Origin: Aureimonas frigidaquae
GTDB taxonomy: Bacteria > Pseudomonadota > Alphaproteobacteria > Rhizobiales > Rhizobiaceae
Reading direction: 5' to 3'
Length of the DNA: 64,000 nt
Assembly (NCBI RefSeq): GCF_001463905.1
Contig: NZ_BBWR01000011.1
Location: 124,001-188,000, forward strand
The notes below the pieces were generated by a model. It saw nothing but the letters and a program-made list of their open reading frames with translations, searched no databases and was not told the DNA's origin. Made by a program: the position numbers and the translations under genes. This document shows, piece by piece, positions 38,586 through 49,469 of this stretch. Position 1 is the first letter of the stretch, and every line of letters begins with the position of its first letter.

Positions 38586-40206
38586 CACTGCCATCGAGAC
38601 CCCAGGCCTGCGGATCGTCCGCACCCTGCCGGCCCCTGCCCCCTATATGCGGCGGCACCCGGCCCTGGCGGGCCTGTACATCGCGGCCTCGACGCTGATT
38701 GCGCTGACACAGGGGCTCGGCCTCAACCTGATCTCGGCCAACCTGCCCAATGTTCAGGGCAGCCTGTCCCTGACGACCAACGAGACCGTCTGGCTGATGG
38801 CGGCCTATCTGGTCCCCAATGTCAGCCTGACGCTGATGATGACCAAGATCCGGGCCCAGTACGGGCTTCGGCGCTTCGCGGAAATTGCCGTCATCGCCTT
38901 CGTCGTGGTCAGCGCCATGCATGTCTTCGTTACGGATTTCCGGTCGGCCATGACGGTGCGCTTCTTTGCGGGCGTCGCGGCCTCGCCCCTGTCGACGCTC
39001 GGCTTCCTGTACATGCTCGAGCCGTTTCCGCCGGAGCGCAAACTGTCTCTCGGCATCGGCCTCGCCGCCATCAACATCTCGCTCGCTATGCCGCTGGCGC
39101 GGCTCGTTTCCCCGCTGGTGGCCGAGACGGGCGATTTCGCAACGCTCTTCACGCTGGAAATGGGGCTGGCGCTGATGGCGCTGGCCGCGATCTTCCTTCT
39201 GCCGCTCAACCAGCCGGAACGTGTCCCCGTCTTCGAGCCGCTCGATTTCGTCAGCTATGCCTTCATCGCCACGGGGCTGGGCGGCATCGCCGTCGCGGCG
39301 ACGCTCGGGCCCTATGAATGGTGGCTGGAAGCACGCTGGATCGGCATTCTCCTCAGCGTCGCCGTGGCGGCGCTGACCATCGCCGCCCTGATCGAGTTGA
39401 ACCGCACGAACCCGCTCCTCGACCTGCGCTGGATCTTCTCGCCGCAGATCCTGCACTTTGCCGGAACGCTGCTCCTGTTCCGCCTTCTCCTGTCGGAACA
39501 GACGAGCGGGGCGGCCGGCTTCTTCCAGGCGCTCGGGCTGCGGAACGAACAGACGATGACGCTCTATGCGGTCATGATCGGGGCGACCATCCTGGCCGGG
39601 CTGGCGACGGCCGCCCTGACCACGCCGGAGCGCACGCCGGTCATCCACGCCCTGGCGCTTACCTTCCTGGCGGCGGGCGCCTACATGGACTCCCGCGCCA
39701 CGGCGCTGACGCGGCCGGAAAACATGATGCTCAGCCAGTCGCTCATCGCCATGGCCGCCGTCATGTTCCTCCCGCCGGCGCTCGGGCTCGGTTTCCGGGC
39801 GGCGATGCAGAAGGGCATGAACTATCTTCTGTCCTTCCTCATCGTCTTCCTGACCACGCAGAGCCTGGGCGGCGCGATCGGCTCGGCGATCTTCCGCACC
39901 CTCGTGACGCTGCGCGAGAAGTTCCATTCGGACATGCTGGTGGACCACCTCGTCCTGACCGACCCGGTTGTCGCCGCCCGCGTGGCCCGCATGGCGGCGG
40001 CCTTGGGCTCCGGCCTTCCCGATCCGGCGCTGCGCCAGGCTGCCGCGCTCTCCACGCTGGCAACGCAGGCCACGCGGGAGGCCACGGTCCTGGCCTATAA
40101 CGATGTCTTCTTGGCTGTCAGCGGCCTCGCCCTTCTGGGGCTCGCCGTTCTTCTTGTCCACCTTCTGTATCAGCGCCTGAGCGCGCTGCGACCCGCCGCG
40201 GCCTGA
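38575..40206 (+). CDS. MFS multidrug efflux transporter (EmrB-like, DHA2)
   Basis: A 543-residue major facilitator with about 12-14 transmembrane helices. The region LPNVQGSLSLTTNETVWLMAAYLVPN corresponds to the DHA2 motif around helices 1-2. ATG 38575 follows GGGAGG at a suitable distance and overlaps marR; upstream open codons are antiphase to marR. The following gene is an EmrA-like adaptor, so the pair should form an inner-membrane pump linked to an outer-membrane channel encoded elsewhere. Confidence 0.88.
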   Translation: MRSDTAIETPGLRIVRTLPAPAPYMRRHPALAGLYIAASTLIALTQGLGLNLISANLPNVQGSLSLTTNETVWLMAAYLVPNVSLTLMMTKIRAQYGLRRFAEIAVIAFVVVSAMHVFVTDFRSAMTVRFFAGVAASPLSTLGFLYMLEPFPPERKLSLGIGLAAINISLAMPLARLVSPLVAETGDFATLFTLEMGLALMALAAIFLLPLNQPERVPVFEPLDFVSYAFIATGLGGIAVAATLGPYEWWLEARWIGILLSVAVAALTIAALIELNRTNPLLDLRWIFSPQILHFAGTLLLFRLLLSEQTSGAAGFFQALGLRNEQTMTLYAVMIGATILAGLATAALTTPERTPVIHALALTFLAAGAYMDSRATALTRPENMMLSQSLIAMAAVMFLPPALGLGFRAAMQKGMNYLLSFLIVFLTTQSLGGAIGSAIFRTLVTLREKFHSDMLVDHLVLTDPVVAARVARMAAALGSGLPDPALRQAAALSTLATQATREATVLAYNDVFLAVSGLALLGLAVLLVHLLYQRLSALRPAAA

Positions 40207-40233
40207 CCCGCGCGCGCGTCGAAAGGATCTGTC

Positions 40234-41301
40234 ATGGCACGCATCTTCCGTTCCTTTTCCACCTATGTCGCGGTGCTGGCGGGCTTCGCCGGCATTGCCA
40301 TCATCCTGTTCGCCTGGAACCTGCCGCCCTTCGCCAGCACCGTGCAGGTGACGAACGACGCCTATGTGCGCGGCAAGGTCACCACGCTGAGCCCCCAATT
40401 GGCCGGCATCCTGGCCGAGGTCCCCGTCCAGGATTACCAGCATGTCGAACAGGGCACGCTCATTGCCCGGCTGGACGACGCCATCTTCCGCCGCAAGCTG
40501 GAACAGGCAGAGGCCGGCCTAGCCACCCAGCGCGCTGCCTTGAACAATTTCGACGAACAGCGCCGCGCCGCAGAGGCCAGGGTCACGGCGGCCGAGGCGG
40601 GGGAAGCCAGCGCGCAGGCCGCTTTCGAAACGGCCGAGGCGAGCTGGAAGCGTATTTCGCCCCTGGCCGCCAAGGGTTTTGCCCCGGGCAGCGATCTGGA
40701 CGTCGCGCGGCGCAGCCGCGCGGAGGCCGAGGCCGCCCTGCATCAGGCCACGGCCCAGCGCAATGTCGCCGAGCAGGAGCTCGCCTCGACGCTGAACTCC
40801 CGCCAGTCGCTGGAAGCGGCCGTCGCCAATGCGCAGGCATCGGTGGAACTGGCGCGGCTGGATCTGGAGCATACCCGCATCCTGGCGCCGGTTTCCGGGC
40901 GGCTGGGAGAGGTCGGCGGACGCACGGGACAGTATGTGCAGCCCGGAACGCAGCTTGCCAGCATCGTGCCCGACGAGCGCTGGATCGTGGCCAACTACAA
41001 GGAAACGCAGCTTGCCGGCATGCAGCCGGGCCAGGCTGTGAGCTTCACCGTCGATGCGCTGCCGGGCGCCACCTTTGAAGGCCGGCTGGAACGCTTCGCC
41101 CCGGCGACCGGCTCCGAATTCGCGATCCTGAAGTCCGACAACGCCACCGGCAATTTCACCAAGATCGCCCAGCGTGTGCCGGTGCGCATCGCCATCCAGG
41201 GCGATGCGGCCGGCTCCGAGCGCCTCGTCCCCGGCATGTCCGTCGTCGTCCGGCTGGACACGGCGCAGGCGCGATCCGATATGCGCACGGCGGCGAACTG
41301 A
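40234..41301 (+). CDS. HlyD/EmrA family efflux adaptor
   Basis: A 355-residue membrane-fusion protein. One N-terminal helix (residues 10-32) anchors it; the barrel/lipoyl halves read VTNDAYVRGKVTTLSPQLAG and TRILAPVSGRLGEV, enclosing a long coiled coil (about 75-210, Ala/Glu-rich). The C-terminal beta-barrel has WIVANYKETQLAGMQPGQ, an EmrA hallmark. Starts 27 nt after the MFS gene. Confidence 0.93.
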   Translation: MARIFRSFSTYVAVLAGFAGIAIILFAWNLPPFASTVQVTNDAYVRGKVTTLSPQLAGILAEVPVQDYQHVEQGTLIARLDDAIFRRKLEQAEAGLATQRAALNNFDEQRRAAEARVTAAEAGEASAQAAFETAEASWKRISPLAAKGFAPGSDLDVARRSRAEAEAALHQATAQRNVAEQELASTLNSRQSLEAAVANAQASVELARLDLEHTRILAPVSGRLGEVGGRTGQYVQPGTQLASIVPDERWIVANYKETQLAGMQPGQAVSFTVDALPGATFEGRLERFAPATGSEFAILKSDNATGNFTKIAQRVPVRIAIQGDAAGSERLVPGMSVVVRLDTAQARSDMRTAAN

Positions 41302-41376
41302 CGGCGGGCCCATGCCAGGGGCGACATTGCCCGTCCGATCGCCTATCTATGCCGCCGCAACCGGAGACTCGCCACG

Positions 41377-42299
41377 ATGGATCCGATCCTTTCGGTCGAG
41401 AACGTCACCAAGACCTATACCAACGGCTTCCAGGCGCTGAAGCCCGTCAATCTGAGCATCCGCAAGGGTGAGATCTTCGCGCTCCTGGGCCCCAACGGCG
41501 CCGGCAAGACGACCCTCATCAGCATCATCTGCGGGCTGACCAACCGCTCCTCCGGCACCGTGCGGGTGGCCGGGCACGACATCGGCACCGAGTTCCGGGC
41601 CGCGCGCGCGGCCATCGGCCTCGTGCCGCAGGAACTCACCGCGGATGCCTTCGAGACGGTGTGGGCGACGGTCAGCTTCTCGCGCGGGCTGTTCGGAAAG
41701 CCCCGCAACGACGCGCATATCGAAAAGGTCCTGCGCGATCTGTCCCTTTGGGACAAGCGCGACTCGAAGATCATGACTCTGTCGGGCGGCATGAAGCGGC
41801 GCGTCCTCATCGCCAAGGCGCTGTCGCACGAGCCGCGGCTTCTGTTCCTGGACGAGCCGACCGCCGGCGTGGACGTGGAGCTGCGGCGCGACATGTGGCG
41901 CGTGGTCCAATCGCTGCGCGAGTCCGGCGTCACCATCCTGCTCACGACCCACTATATCGAGGAAGCGCAGGAGATGGCGGACCGGATCGGCGTGATCCGC
42001 TCTGGCGAGATCATCCTGGTGGAGGACAAGGCGACCCTGATGCAGAAGCTCGGTCGCAAGCAGCTGATCATCGAGTTGCAGGAGCCGCTGGACGCCATTC
42101 CCGCCGCACTCGCACCCTTCGAGCTGACGCTGTCGGCGGACGGCACCGCGCTCACCTATGCCTATGCGACGGGCGGCGAGCGCACCGGCATCACCGCGCT
42201 CCTGTCCGGGCTCGAAGCGGCCGGCATCCGCCTGCACGACATACGCACACACCAGAGCACGCTCGAAGACATCTTCATCGACCTCGTCAGGAGCCGGCC

Positions 42300-42303
<4 letters not shown>
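41377..42303 (+). CDS. ABC exporter ATP-binding protein
   Basis: A 308-residue ATPase of the DrrA/NodI type. Walker [10 protein letters not shown] at about residues 37-45, signature LSGGMKRR, Walker [17 protein letters not shown], and a switch histidine in [11 protein letters not shown] 90-residue C-terminal extension follows. It overlaps the permease gene by 4 nt. Cargo could be a lipid, polysaccharide or drug; the nearby MarR-EmrAB genes hint at xenobiotic resistance but may be independent. Confidence 0.93.
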
Positions 42304-43061
<758 letters not shown>

Positions 43062-45068
43062 TCACTCGAATTCGAGGATCAGGGCGTCTACGGAAAGGCT
43101 TGCCCCCGGCTCGACCGCGATGCGCGCGACGGTGCCGCGCCGCTCCGCGCGCAGGACATTCTCCATCTTCATCGCCTCGACCGTCGCCAGGATCTGCCCT
43201 TCCTCCACCGCGTCGCCCTCCGCCACCATGATGGCGGTGACGACGCCCGGCATCGGGCAGAGCAGCATGCGGGACGTATCGGGCGGCAGCTTGACGGGCA
43301 TGAGCTCGGCCAGCGCGTCGACACGCGGACTGCGCGCGCGCACCGTCAGATCGATCCCGTGCCAGCGCAGGCGGAGCGCGCCGCCGGCATAGTCGGTCTT
43401 CACCTGCATCGCCGTGCCATCCACCGTAAAGGCCGCGATCCTGTCGCCCGGCCGCCACGCGCTGTCCACGCGCATGGCGGCGCCATCGGCAAAGCGCATG
43501 CGGGCCGCCGTGCCGTCATCGGCCTCCACCCGCGCCTCGAAGCGCTCCCCGGCCATGCGCAGGACGAGCGCGCCGCGGGGGCGGGCCGGCTGCCCGGAGA
43601 TGGTTCCGGATATGGCCTTGGCACGGGCATCCTCCCGCTCGGCCACAACGGCGGCAATCGCCGCCAGGCGGCGCGCCTCTGCCGGCTGCGGTGCGGTCCC
43701 GGAAAAGCCGTCGTGATACTCTTCGGCGATGAAGCCCGTCGTCAGCCGGCCGGCCCGGAAGCGCTCGTGCCGCAGCACGGCCGACAGGAAGGGCAGATTG
43801 TGCCCGATCCCTTCCAGCTCGAAGCCGTCCAGCGCCGCAATGAGCCCATCGATGGCCGTGCTCCGATCGGGCCCGTGCGCGCAGAGCTTGGCGATCATCG
43901 GATCGTAATGGACCGAAATCTCGCTCCCCTCGCTCACGCCGGTATCGTTGCGGATCACGATCCCGCCGTCGCGCGGCCCTTCGGCCGGCGGGCGGTAGCG
44001 CGTCAACCGGCCGATCGAAGGCAGGAAATTGCGGAACGGATCTTCCGCATAGAGCCGCGCCTCCATGGCCCAGCCCTGCGCCTGCACGCCATCCTGGCCG
44101 ATGCGCAGCCTTTCGCCGGCCGCCACGCGGATCATTTCCTCCACCAGGTCGATGCCCGTCACGAGCTCCGTCACGGGATGCTCGACCTGGAGGCGGGTGT
44201 TCATTTCAAGGAAGTAGAAGTTGCGCGCGCCATCGACGATGAACTCCACCGTTCCGGCTGAGGAATAGCCCACGGCCTTCGCCAGGGCCACGGCCTGCGC
44301 GCCCATGGCCTCTCGCGTGGCGGGGTCCAGGAAGGGCGATGGCGCTTCCTCGATGACCTTCTGGTTGCGCCGCTGGATGGAGCATTCCCGCTCGCCCAGG
44401 TGGATGACATTGCCGTGCCTGTCGCCCAGGACCTGGATTTCGATATGGCGCGGCTGTTCGACGAACTTCTCGATGAAGATGCGGTCGTCGCCGAAGGCGC
44501 CCCGCGCCTCGCTGCGCGAGGACTGGTAGCCCTGCCGCGCCTCCTCCGCGTCGAAGGCCACGCGCATGCCCTTGCCGCCACCCCCAGCCGATGCCTTGAT
44601 CATGACCGGATAGCCGATGGCCTCCGCAATGCGTACGGCCTCCTCCGCGCTCTCGATCAAGCCCATATGGCCCGGCACGGTCGAAACGCCGGCCTTTGCG
44701 GCCAGGGCCTTGGAGGCGATCTTGTCGCCCATGGCCTCGATGGCGTTGGCGGACGGCCCGATGAAGGCGACGCCCTCCGCCTCCAGCGCCCGGGCAAACC
44801 CCGCATTCTCGGACAAGAAGCCGTAGCCCGGATGCACGGCCTGTGCGCCGGTACGGCGCACGGCGTTCAGGATCGCCTCGATCGACAGGTAGGACTGGGC
44901 CGAGGGGGCCGGACCGATCGCCACCGCCTCGTCGGCCATGCGCACATGCACCGCGTCACGGTCCGCGTCCGAATGGACAGCCACGGTGGCGATGCCCATG
45001 CGGCGGGCCGTCCGGATGACCCGGCAGGCGATTTCCCCGCGATTGGCGATCAGAATCTTCTCGAACAT
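43062..45068 (-). CDS. Acyl-CoA carboxylase biotin-containing alpha subunit (PccA/MccA type)
   Basis: A 668-residue protein combining a biotin carboxylase (residues 1-450: MFEKILIANRGEIACRVIRT, ATP-grasp ASAGGGGKGM, EMNTRLQVEHPVTE) with a C-terminal biotinyl domain (AMKMEN, biotin lysine K634). The middle BT domain links to a beta subunit. This layout is that of propionyl-, methylcrotonyl- or geranyl-CoA carboxylase alpha chains. No beta-subunit gene is in the window, so the acyl-CoA specificity is open; propionyl- or methylcrotonyl-CoA is most likely. ATG 45068 is the family start. Confidence 0.92.
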   Translation of the reverse strand: MFEKILIANRGEIACRVIRTARRMGIATVAVHSDADRDAVHVRMADEAVAIGPAPSAQSYLSIEAILNAVRRTGAQAVHPGYGFLSENAGFARALEAEGVAFIGPSANAIEAMGDKIASKALAAKAGVSTVPGHMGLIESAEEAVRIAEAIGYPVMIKASAGGGGKGMRVAFDAEEARQGYQSSRSEARGAFGDDRIFIEKFVEQPRHIEIQVLGDRHGNVIHLGERECSIQRRNQKVIEEAPSPFLDPATREAMGAQAVALAKAVGYSSAGTVEFIVDGARNFYFLEMNTRLQVEHPVTELVTGIDLVEEMIRVAAGERLRIGQDGVQAQGWAMEARLYAEDPFRNFLPSIGRLTRYRPPAEGPRDGGIVIRNDTGVSEGSEISVHYDPMIAKLCAHGPDRSTAIDGLIAALDGFELEGIGHNLPFLSAVLRHERFRAGRLTTGFIAEEYHDGFSGTAPQPAEARRLAAIAAVVAEREDARAKAISGTISGQPARPRGALVLRMAGERFEARVEADDGTAARMRFADGAAMRVDSAWRPGDRIAAFTVDGTAMQVKTDYAGGALRLRWHGIDLTVRARSPRVDALAELMPVKLPPDTSRMLLCPMPGVVTAIMVAEGDAVEEGQILATVEAMKMENVLRAERRGTVARIAVEPGASLSVDALILEFE

Positions 45069-45341
45069 GCGCCCCCCAGCCCTCTCCTCGGCCGGTTCCA
45101 TCCTTAGAATGTCTGCGCGCCGGGTTCAAACCGAGGTGCCTGGCCGGTGCCGGATGCCGACCGCCGTTCACGGACCATCACAAGGGCGCGACCCGCGGCC
45201 GTTTGCGGCCATTCGGGCCCGGAGGAGCGCTTTGGTTAAGGCTTCGTTCACGGCCATCGCCCAGCCTTCAGGCACCGGGTTGCCGAGCCAGGGGGCTTCG
45301 ACCGTCCCGGCGCCCGCACGCCCCGTCGCGATGGATCCCGC

Positions 45342-47048
45342 ATGCGCAACAGACTGATCGACCACGCCCAGAATCCCCTCCGGGCCTTCATCGTGCTCCT
45401 GGCCTTCGCCGTCGGCTTCGGCTCGATCTTCGTGCGGCTCGTGCACCTGACGACGCTCGACCTGGCCGAGCCGATCATGGCGCGATCCGGTCCGTCCCAT
45501 GCGCGCCCGGACATACTGGACCGGAATGGAGAAATCCTGGCGCGCGACATCGTCATGTTCTCCGTCTTCGCCGAGCCGCGTCGCGTGGTCGATCCGGACG
45601 AGACGGTCGAGCGACTTTTGACCGCCCTGCCCGAGCTCAATGCCGCCGATCTGCACCGCCGGCTCAGCGGCCGGGCCGGCTTCATCTGGATTCAGCGCTC
45701 CATCACGCCCGCCAAGCAGCAGGAGATTCACAATCTCGGCCTGCCGGGCATCGGTTTCCGGGAAGAGGTACGGCGGCTTTATCCCAACGGTGCGGCCGCC
45801 GCGCAGGTGCTGGGTGCGGTCAACATCGACAATCACGGCATTGCCGGCATCGAACGCTGGATCGACGAGAACGGGCTGAACGGGCTGCGGACGGCTGGCA
45901 TGCGTTACGAGCGGCAGGATCTCGACCCGGTGGAATTGAGCGTCGATCTCTATGTCCAGCACGCCTTCACGGACGAGATGCGCAAAGCCATCGAACATTA
46001 CGACGCCATCGGCGGCGCGGGCCTGGTGCTCGACGTCACTAATGGCGAGGTCCTGTCGCTCGTCTCCCTGCCGGATTTCGATCCCAACGTGCCGACCGAT
46101 GCGCAGAAGAAGGAAAACATCAACCGCATCAATGTCGGCGTCTATGAAATGGGCTCCACCTTCAAGGCCCTGACCATGGCCATGGCGCTCGACAGCGAGG
46201 CGTTCAATCTGCACTCGGTGGTCGACGCCACGCATCCCTTGCGCTTCGGCCGGTTTTCGATCAGCGACTATCGAGGCGAGAAACGCCCTTTGAACATGCC
46301 GGAGGCCTTCCTCGTTTCCTCCAACATCGTGTTCGGCAAGCTTGCCATGCAGCTCGGGGTCGACCGCCACCGCCAGTTCCTGCGCGATCTCGGCCAGCTC
46401 ACCCGGCTGACGACGGAACTGCCGGAAAGCGCGGCGCCCATCGTCCCGCGCAACTGGGGCGCGGTGAACACCGCGACCATCGCCTTCGGCCACGGGCTGG
46501 CCGTCACGCCGCTGCAGGCGGCCATGGGCGTGGCGGCGCTGGTCAATGGCGGGCGGCTCCTGCGCCCCACCTTCCTGCGCGATACGCCGGTCACCGAACG
46601 CGTGATCGCTGAGGATGTGGTGTCGCCGCGCACTGGCGAAGCCCTGCGCTACCTGATGCGGCTGAACGGCATCGACGGCTCCGCCCGCCGTGCCTCCATT
46701 GCCGGCTACCATGTGGGCGGCAAGACGGGAACGGCCGAGAAGGTGATCGACGGCCGCTACGCCAAGGGCAAGGTGATGACCTCCTTCATGGGCCTCGTGC
46801 CCGCGCACGACCCGAAATATCTGGTTGTCGTGATCCTGGACGAGCCCAAGCCGACGGCGGAAACCCACGGCTTCCGCACCGCCGGCTGGAACGCGGTTCC
46901 CACCGCGCGCAACATTCTGGAGCGGATCCTGCCGATGCTGCGGATGGCGCCGCAGTTCGAGCGCCCGCCGCAGGCCTTTCCCAATGTCGTCGCGGCACGC
47001 GCCCACGGCTTCGAGCATTTCCTGCCCGGACGCCCCCTCGTCCAGTAG
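45342..47048 (+). CDS. Class B penicillin-binding protein (FtsI-like transpeptidase)
   Basis: A 568-residue membrane-anchored transpeptidase. One N-terminal helix (residues 14-35) is followed by the PBP dimer domain and the transpeptidase domain with S272-T-F-K275, S326-S-N328 and K461-T-G. It lacks PASTA repeats. Gene context is not the dcw cluster (no mraW, murE or ftsW next to it), so this may be a second FtsI-like enzyme or a displaced ftsI. It stands alone between a carboxylase and an amino-acid permease. Confidence 0.92.
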   Translation: MRNRLIDHAQNPLRAFIVLLAFAVGFGSIFVRLVHLTTLDLAEPIMARSGPSHARPDILDRNGEILARDIVMFSVFAEPRRVVDPDETVERLLTALPELNAADLHRRLSGRAGFIWIQRSITPAKQQEIHNLGLPGIGFREEVRRLYPNGAAAAQVLGAVNIDNHGIAGIERWIDENGLNGLRTAGMRYERQDLDPVELSVDLYVQHAFTDEMRKAIEHYDAIGGAGLVLDVTNGEVLSLVSLPDFDPNVPTDAQKKENINRINVGVYEMGSTFKALTMAMALDSEAFNLHSVVDATHPLRFGRFSISDYRGEKRPLNMPEAFLVSSNIVFGKLAMQLGVDRHRQFLRDLGQLTRLTTELPESAAPIVPRNWGAVNTATIAFGHGLAVTPLQAAMGVAALVNGGRLLRPTFLRDTPVTERVIAEDVVSPRTGEALRYLMRLNGIDGSARRASIAGYHVGGKTGTAEKVIDGRYAKGKVMTSFMGLVPAHDPKYLVVVILDEPKPTAETHGFRTAGWNAVPTARNILERILPMLRMAPQFERPPQAFPNVVAARAHGFEHFLPGRPLVQ

Positions 47049-47056
47049 GATGAGCG

Positions 47057-48430
47057 TCAGCCGCTAGAGCGCTCGCTTTCCAAGAAGGCCTCGATGCGGC
47101 CTTCGCGGCCGGCGCCCGTCACGGCATAGAGAACGAGGATCGCCAGGACGAGCCCCCCGGCGATGAGCGGCGCGGTCCAATCCCCTTCCGCGATGCGCAC
47201 GACGAGCAGCGCGGCACAGAAGAGCGCGCCGAGCGCCGGCACGATGATCGGGACCTCGAACCGCCCGGGCCTATCGTCCGGCCGCCGCTTCAGGACGATC
47301 AGCGCGACATTGACCACGGTGAAGACCATCAGAAGCAGGAGAACGGTGGACGAGGCCAGCGCCGCGATGTCGCCCACGAGCGACAGGAACACCACGATGA
47401 CGAGGAGGACCAGGATCGCGACATAGGGCGTGCGGCGCGTGCGGTGGACACGGCCCAGCGCTTCCGGCAGCAGCCCCTGGCGCGACATGCCATAGAGCAG
47501 CCGCGACGCCATCACGTAATTCACGAGCGCGGTATTGGCGACGGCAAAGATGGTGATGGCGGCAAAGACACCGACGGGGAACCAGGGGGCCGCCCGCTCC
47601 ACGACGAGCGTGAGCGGCCCTGCGGCCTCGGCCAGTTCCTGCCAGGGAACGACGGAGACGGCGGTGATCGACACGGCGATGTAGATTAGCGTTGCCGCAA
47701 GGATCGCCAGGATGAACGCCAGCGGCATGGTGCGCTCGGGATCACGCACCTCTTCCGACACGTTCAGCATGTCCTCGAAGCCGATGAAGGAGAAGAAGGT
47801 CAGGACGGCGCCCTGCATCAGGAGCAGCGCGGTCGACCCCTCCAGGCCGCCGCCTTCGACGGGGGGAAACTCCAGAAGGTTCGCATTGCCCCAGGCGCTG
47901 ATGCCCACGCAAATGACGAGGATCAGGCCGAAGGCTTCCACGACGGTGCAGAGCGCATTGAGCCAGAGCGATTCGGAGATGCCGCGAAACAGGACGCCGG
48001 ACAACAGGATCAGAAAGCCGATGGCGATGAGCCACAGCGGCGTTTCGATGCCGAAGGCCTCCGCGATGTTGGCAGCCACCACATTGGACTGCGTGGCGAT
48101 GGAGGTCAGGCCGGAGCACACGACGGCCAGCCCGACCACATAGCTGATCATCGGCCGGCGATAGGCCATCTGCGTCACATAGGCGGCCCCGCCCGCCTTG
48201 GGGAAGCGGGATGCGATGCACGCATAGGACAGGCCCGTCAGCATGGCGGCGACCATGGCCACCAGGAAGGCGAGCCAGACGGCACTGCCGAGTTCTCCGG
48301 CCGCCTTGCCGATCAACCCGTAGATTCCGGCGCCCAGCATGCTGCCGAGCCCGAACAGGGTGATCTGCGTCAAACCTGCCGCGCGCTTCAGTTGCGGCGC
48401 GCTTTCGCCTTTATCGGCTGCCATCGGCAT
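47057..48430 (-). CDS. APC family amino acid permease
   Basis: A 457-residue transporter with about 12 transmembrane helices. The first helix reads LFGLGSMLGAGIYGLIG, the APC-fold unwound-helix motif GAGIY. The rest resembles the CAT/YhdG-like branch. ATG 48430 has GGGAGG six bases upstream; ATGs at 48436 and 48424 are also possible. It lies downstream of gntR on the same strand with 144 nt between, so joint transcription is uncertain. Substrate unknown. Confidence 0.9.
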   Translation of the reverse strand: MPMAADKGESAPQLKRAAGLTQITLFGLGSMLGAGIYGLIGKAAGELGSAVWLAFLVAMVAAMLTGLSYACIASRFPKAGGAAYVTQMAYRRPMISYVVGLAVVCSGLTSIATQSNVVAANIAEAFGIETPLWLIAIGFLILLSGVLFRGISESLWLNALCTVVEAFGLILVICVGISAWGNANLLEFPPVEGGGLEGSTALLLMQGAVLTFFSFIGFEDMLNVSEEVRDPERTMPLAFILAILAATLIYIAVSITAVSVVPWQELAEAAGPLTLVVERAAPWFPVGVFAAITIFAVANTALVNYVMASRLLYGMSRQGLLPEALGRVHRTRRTPYVAILVLLVIVVFLSLVGDIAALASSTVLLLLMVFTVVNVALIVLKRRPDDRPGRFEVPIIVPALGALFCAALLVVRIAEGDWTAPLIAGGLVLAILVLYAVTGAGREGRIEAFLESERSSG

Positions 48431-48574
48431 TCCCATCCTCCCTCTGCGACCGGACCCGTCTGCGGTGACCGCTCACAGGCAGGTCACCTCCTTGTCATCG
48501 CAGATGCGCCTCGGCCGGCCGGCGTCAAGATGCCGCAGCCGTGCGGGGTGAAGGTCCGGCGATGCGCCGACCGG

Positions 48575-49273
48575 TCAGCGCGAGCCGGCGGAGGGTAGGC
48601 TGGCCGGCCGCGGGGCGCCGTCGCCGCCGGTCCGCTGAAGGATGCGCAGCCGGGCGCGCAGCGCGCCGCGTATATGGGCACGGGCGAGTTTTTCCGCCTC
48701 GTCCGCCTTGCGCGCGGCAATGGCGTCGATGATCGCCGCATGTTCAAGGGCCGCCTGCTCCGGCCGCTCGCGCACGGAAAAGGTCGTGCTGCCGAGCAGA
48801 CCGATCGCATCCTGGAGCTCTTCGAGCGCAAAGTTCAGGTAGCGGTTGCGGGCCGCCCGGTAGATCGTTTCATGAATATGCCGGTTCAGACGCGCCATCT
48901 CCGGCGTATCGTCGTAGCATTCCTGCAAAGCCTCGTTCAGATCGCGCATATTCTCGATCTCGGTTTCCGACGCATGCTCGGCGGCCAGCCGCGCGGCGGC
49001 GCCCTCGATGATCTCACGCATGGCGTAGAGTTCCATGACGTCGCCGACCTCCAGGCTGCGCACGATCAGGCCGCGCCCGGCGGAGCTTTCGATCAGCCGG
49101 CGCGTCTGCAGGCGGCGGAACGCCTCTCGCACCGGGGTGCGGCTGACGTTCAGCCGCTTGGCGACCTCCTCCTCCCGCAGCCTGTCACCGGCCTTGTATT
49201 CCCCATTGCGCAGCGCTTCGCGGATGGCGTCGTAGACACCCTGCGCCAGCGAATCGCCCCCGTTTCGTTCCAT
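48575..49273 (-). CDS. GntR family regulator, FCD subfamily
   Basis: A 232-residue regulator. The N-terminal winged helix (residues 10-75) reads GDRLREEEVAKRLNVSRTPVREAFRRLQ, and the C-terminal FCD domain holds the metal/acid ligands in the pattern ...D...H (RLNRHIHETIY) ...H (ALEHAAIIDAI)... H (ARAHI). Ligands of FCD members are often organic acids. It is divergent from the TTT transporter operon and is the likely controller of the whole acid-catabolic block. ATG 49273 is chosen over TTG 49291. Confidence 0.92.
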   Translation of the reverse strand: MERNGGDSLAQGVYDAIREALRNGEYKAGDRLREEEVAKRLNVSRTPVREAFRRLQTRRLIESSAGRGLIVRSLEVGDVMELYAMREIIEGAAARLAAEHASETEIENMRDLNEALQECYDDTPEMARLNRHIHETIYRAARNRYLNFALEELQDAIGLLGSTTFSVRERPEQAALEHAAIIDAIAARKADEAEKLARAHIRGALRARLRILQRTGGDGAPRPASLPSAGSR

Positions 49274-49348
49274 CCCGATCCCAGTCCCCAAAGGCTCTCG
49301 CAGACCTCACGTCTGCTTGAGCGATCATGCCGGAAGCACGATGCGACT

Positions 49349-49378
49349 TGCAATCGTACATTTGCGCGTACGTTTGCA
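49349..49378. promoter_or_regulatory. Operator-like inverted repeat between gntR and the TTT operon
   Basis: TGCAATCGTAC, 8 nt, GTACGTTTGCA: arms of 11 bp with a single mismatch. A perfect 10-bp palindrome TTGCATGCAA (49374-49383) overlaps the right arm. Each arm contains TGCA-N3-GTA, the same half-site found upstream of the TcuA-like and dehydrogenase genes. Confidence 0.6.
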
Positions 49379-49469
49379 TGCAATTGAACTCTTTTAAAAA
49401 CAAAGTTAGGGTGCCGGTCGAAAATCCTTGATCGGATGCGTCTGGAACAACCTTGGGAGGAAGCCAGAT

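Noticed and set aside
38446-40443. 665-codon minus-strand frame opposite the MFS gene
   Set aside because: Low-complexity charged product without domains; the MFS frame is clearly the real one.
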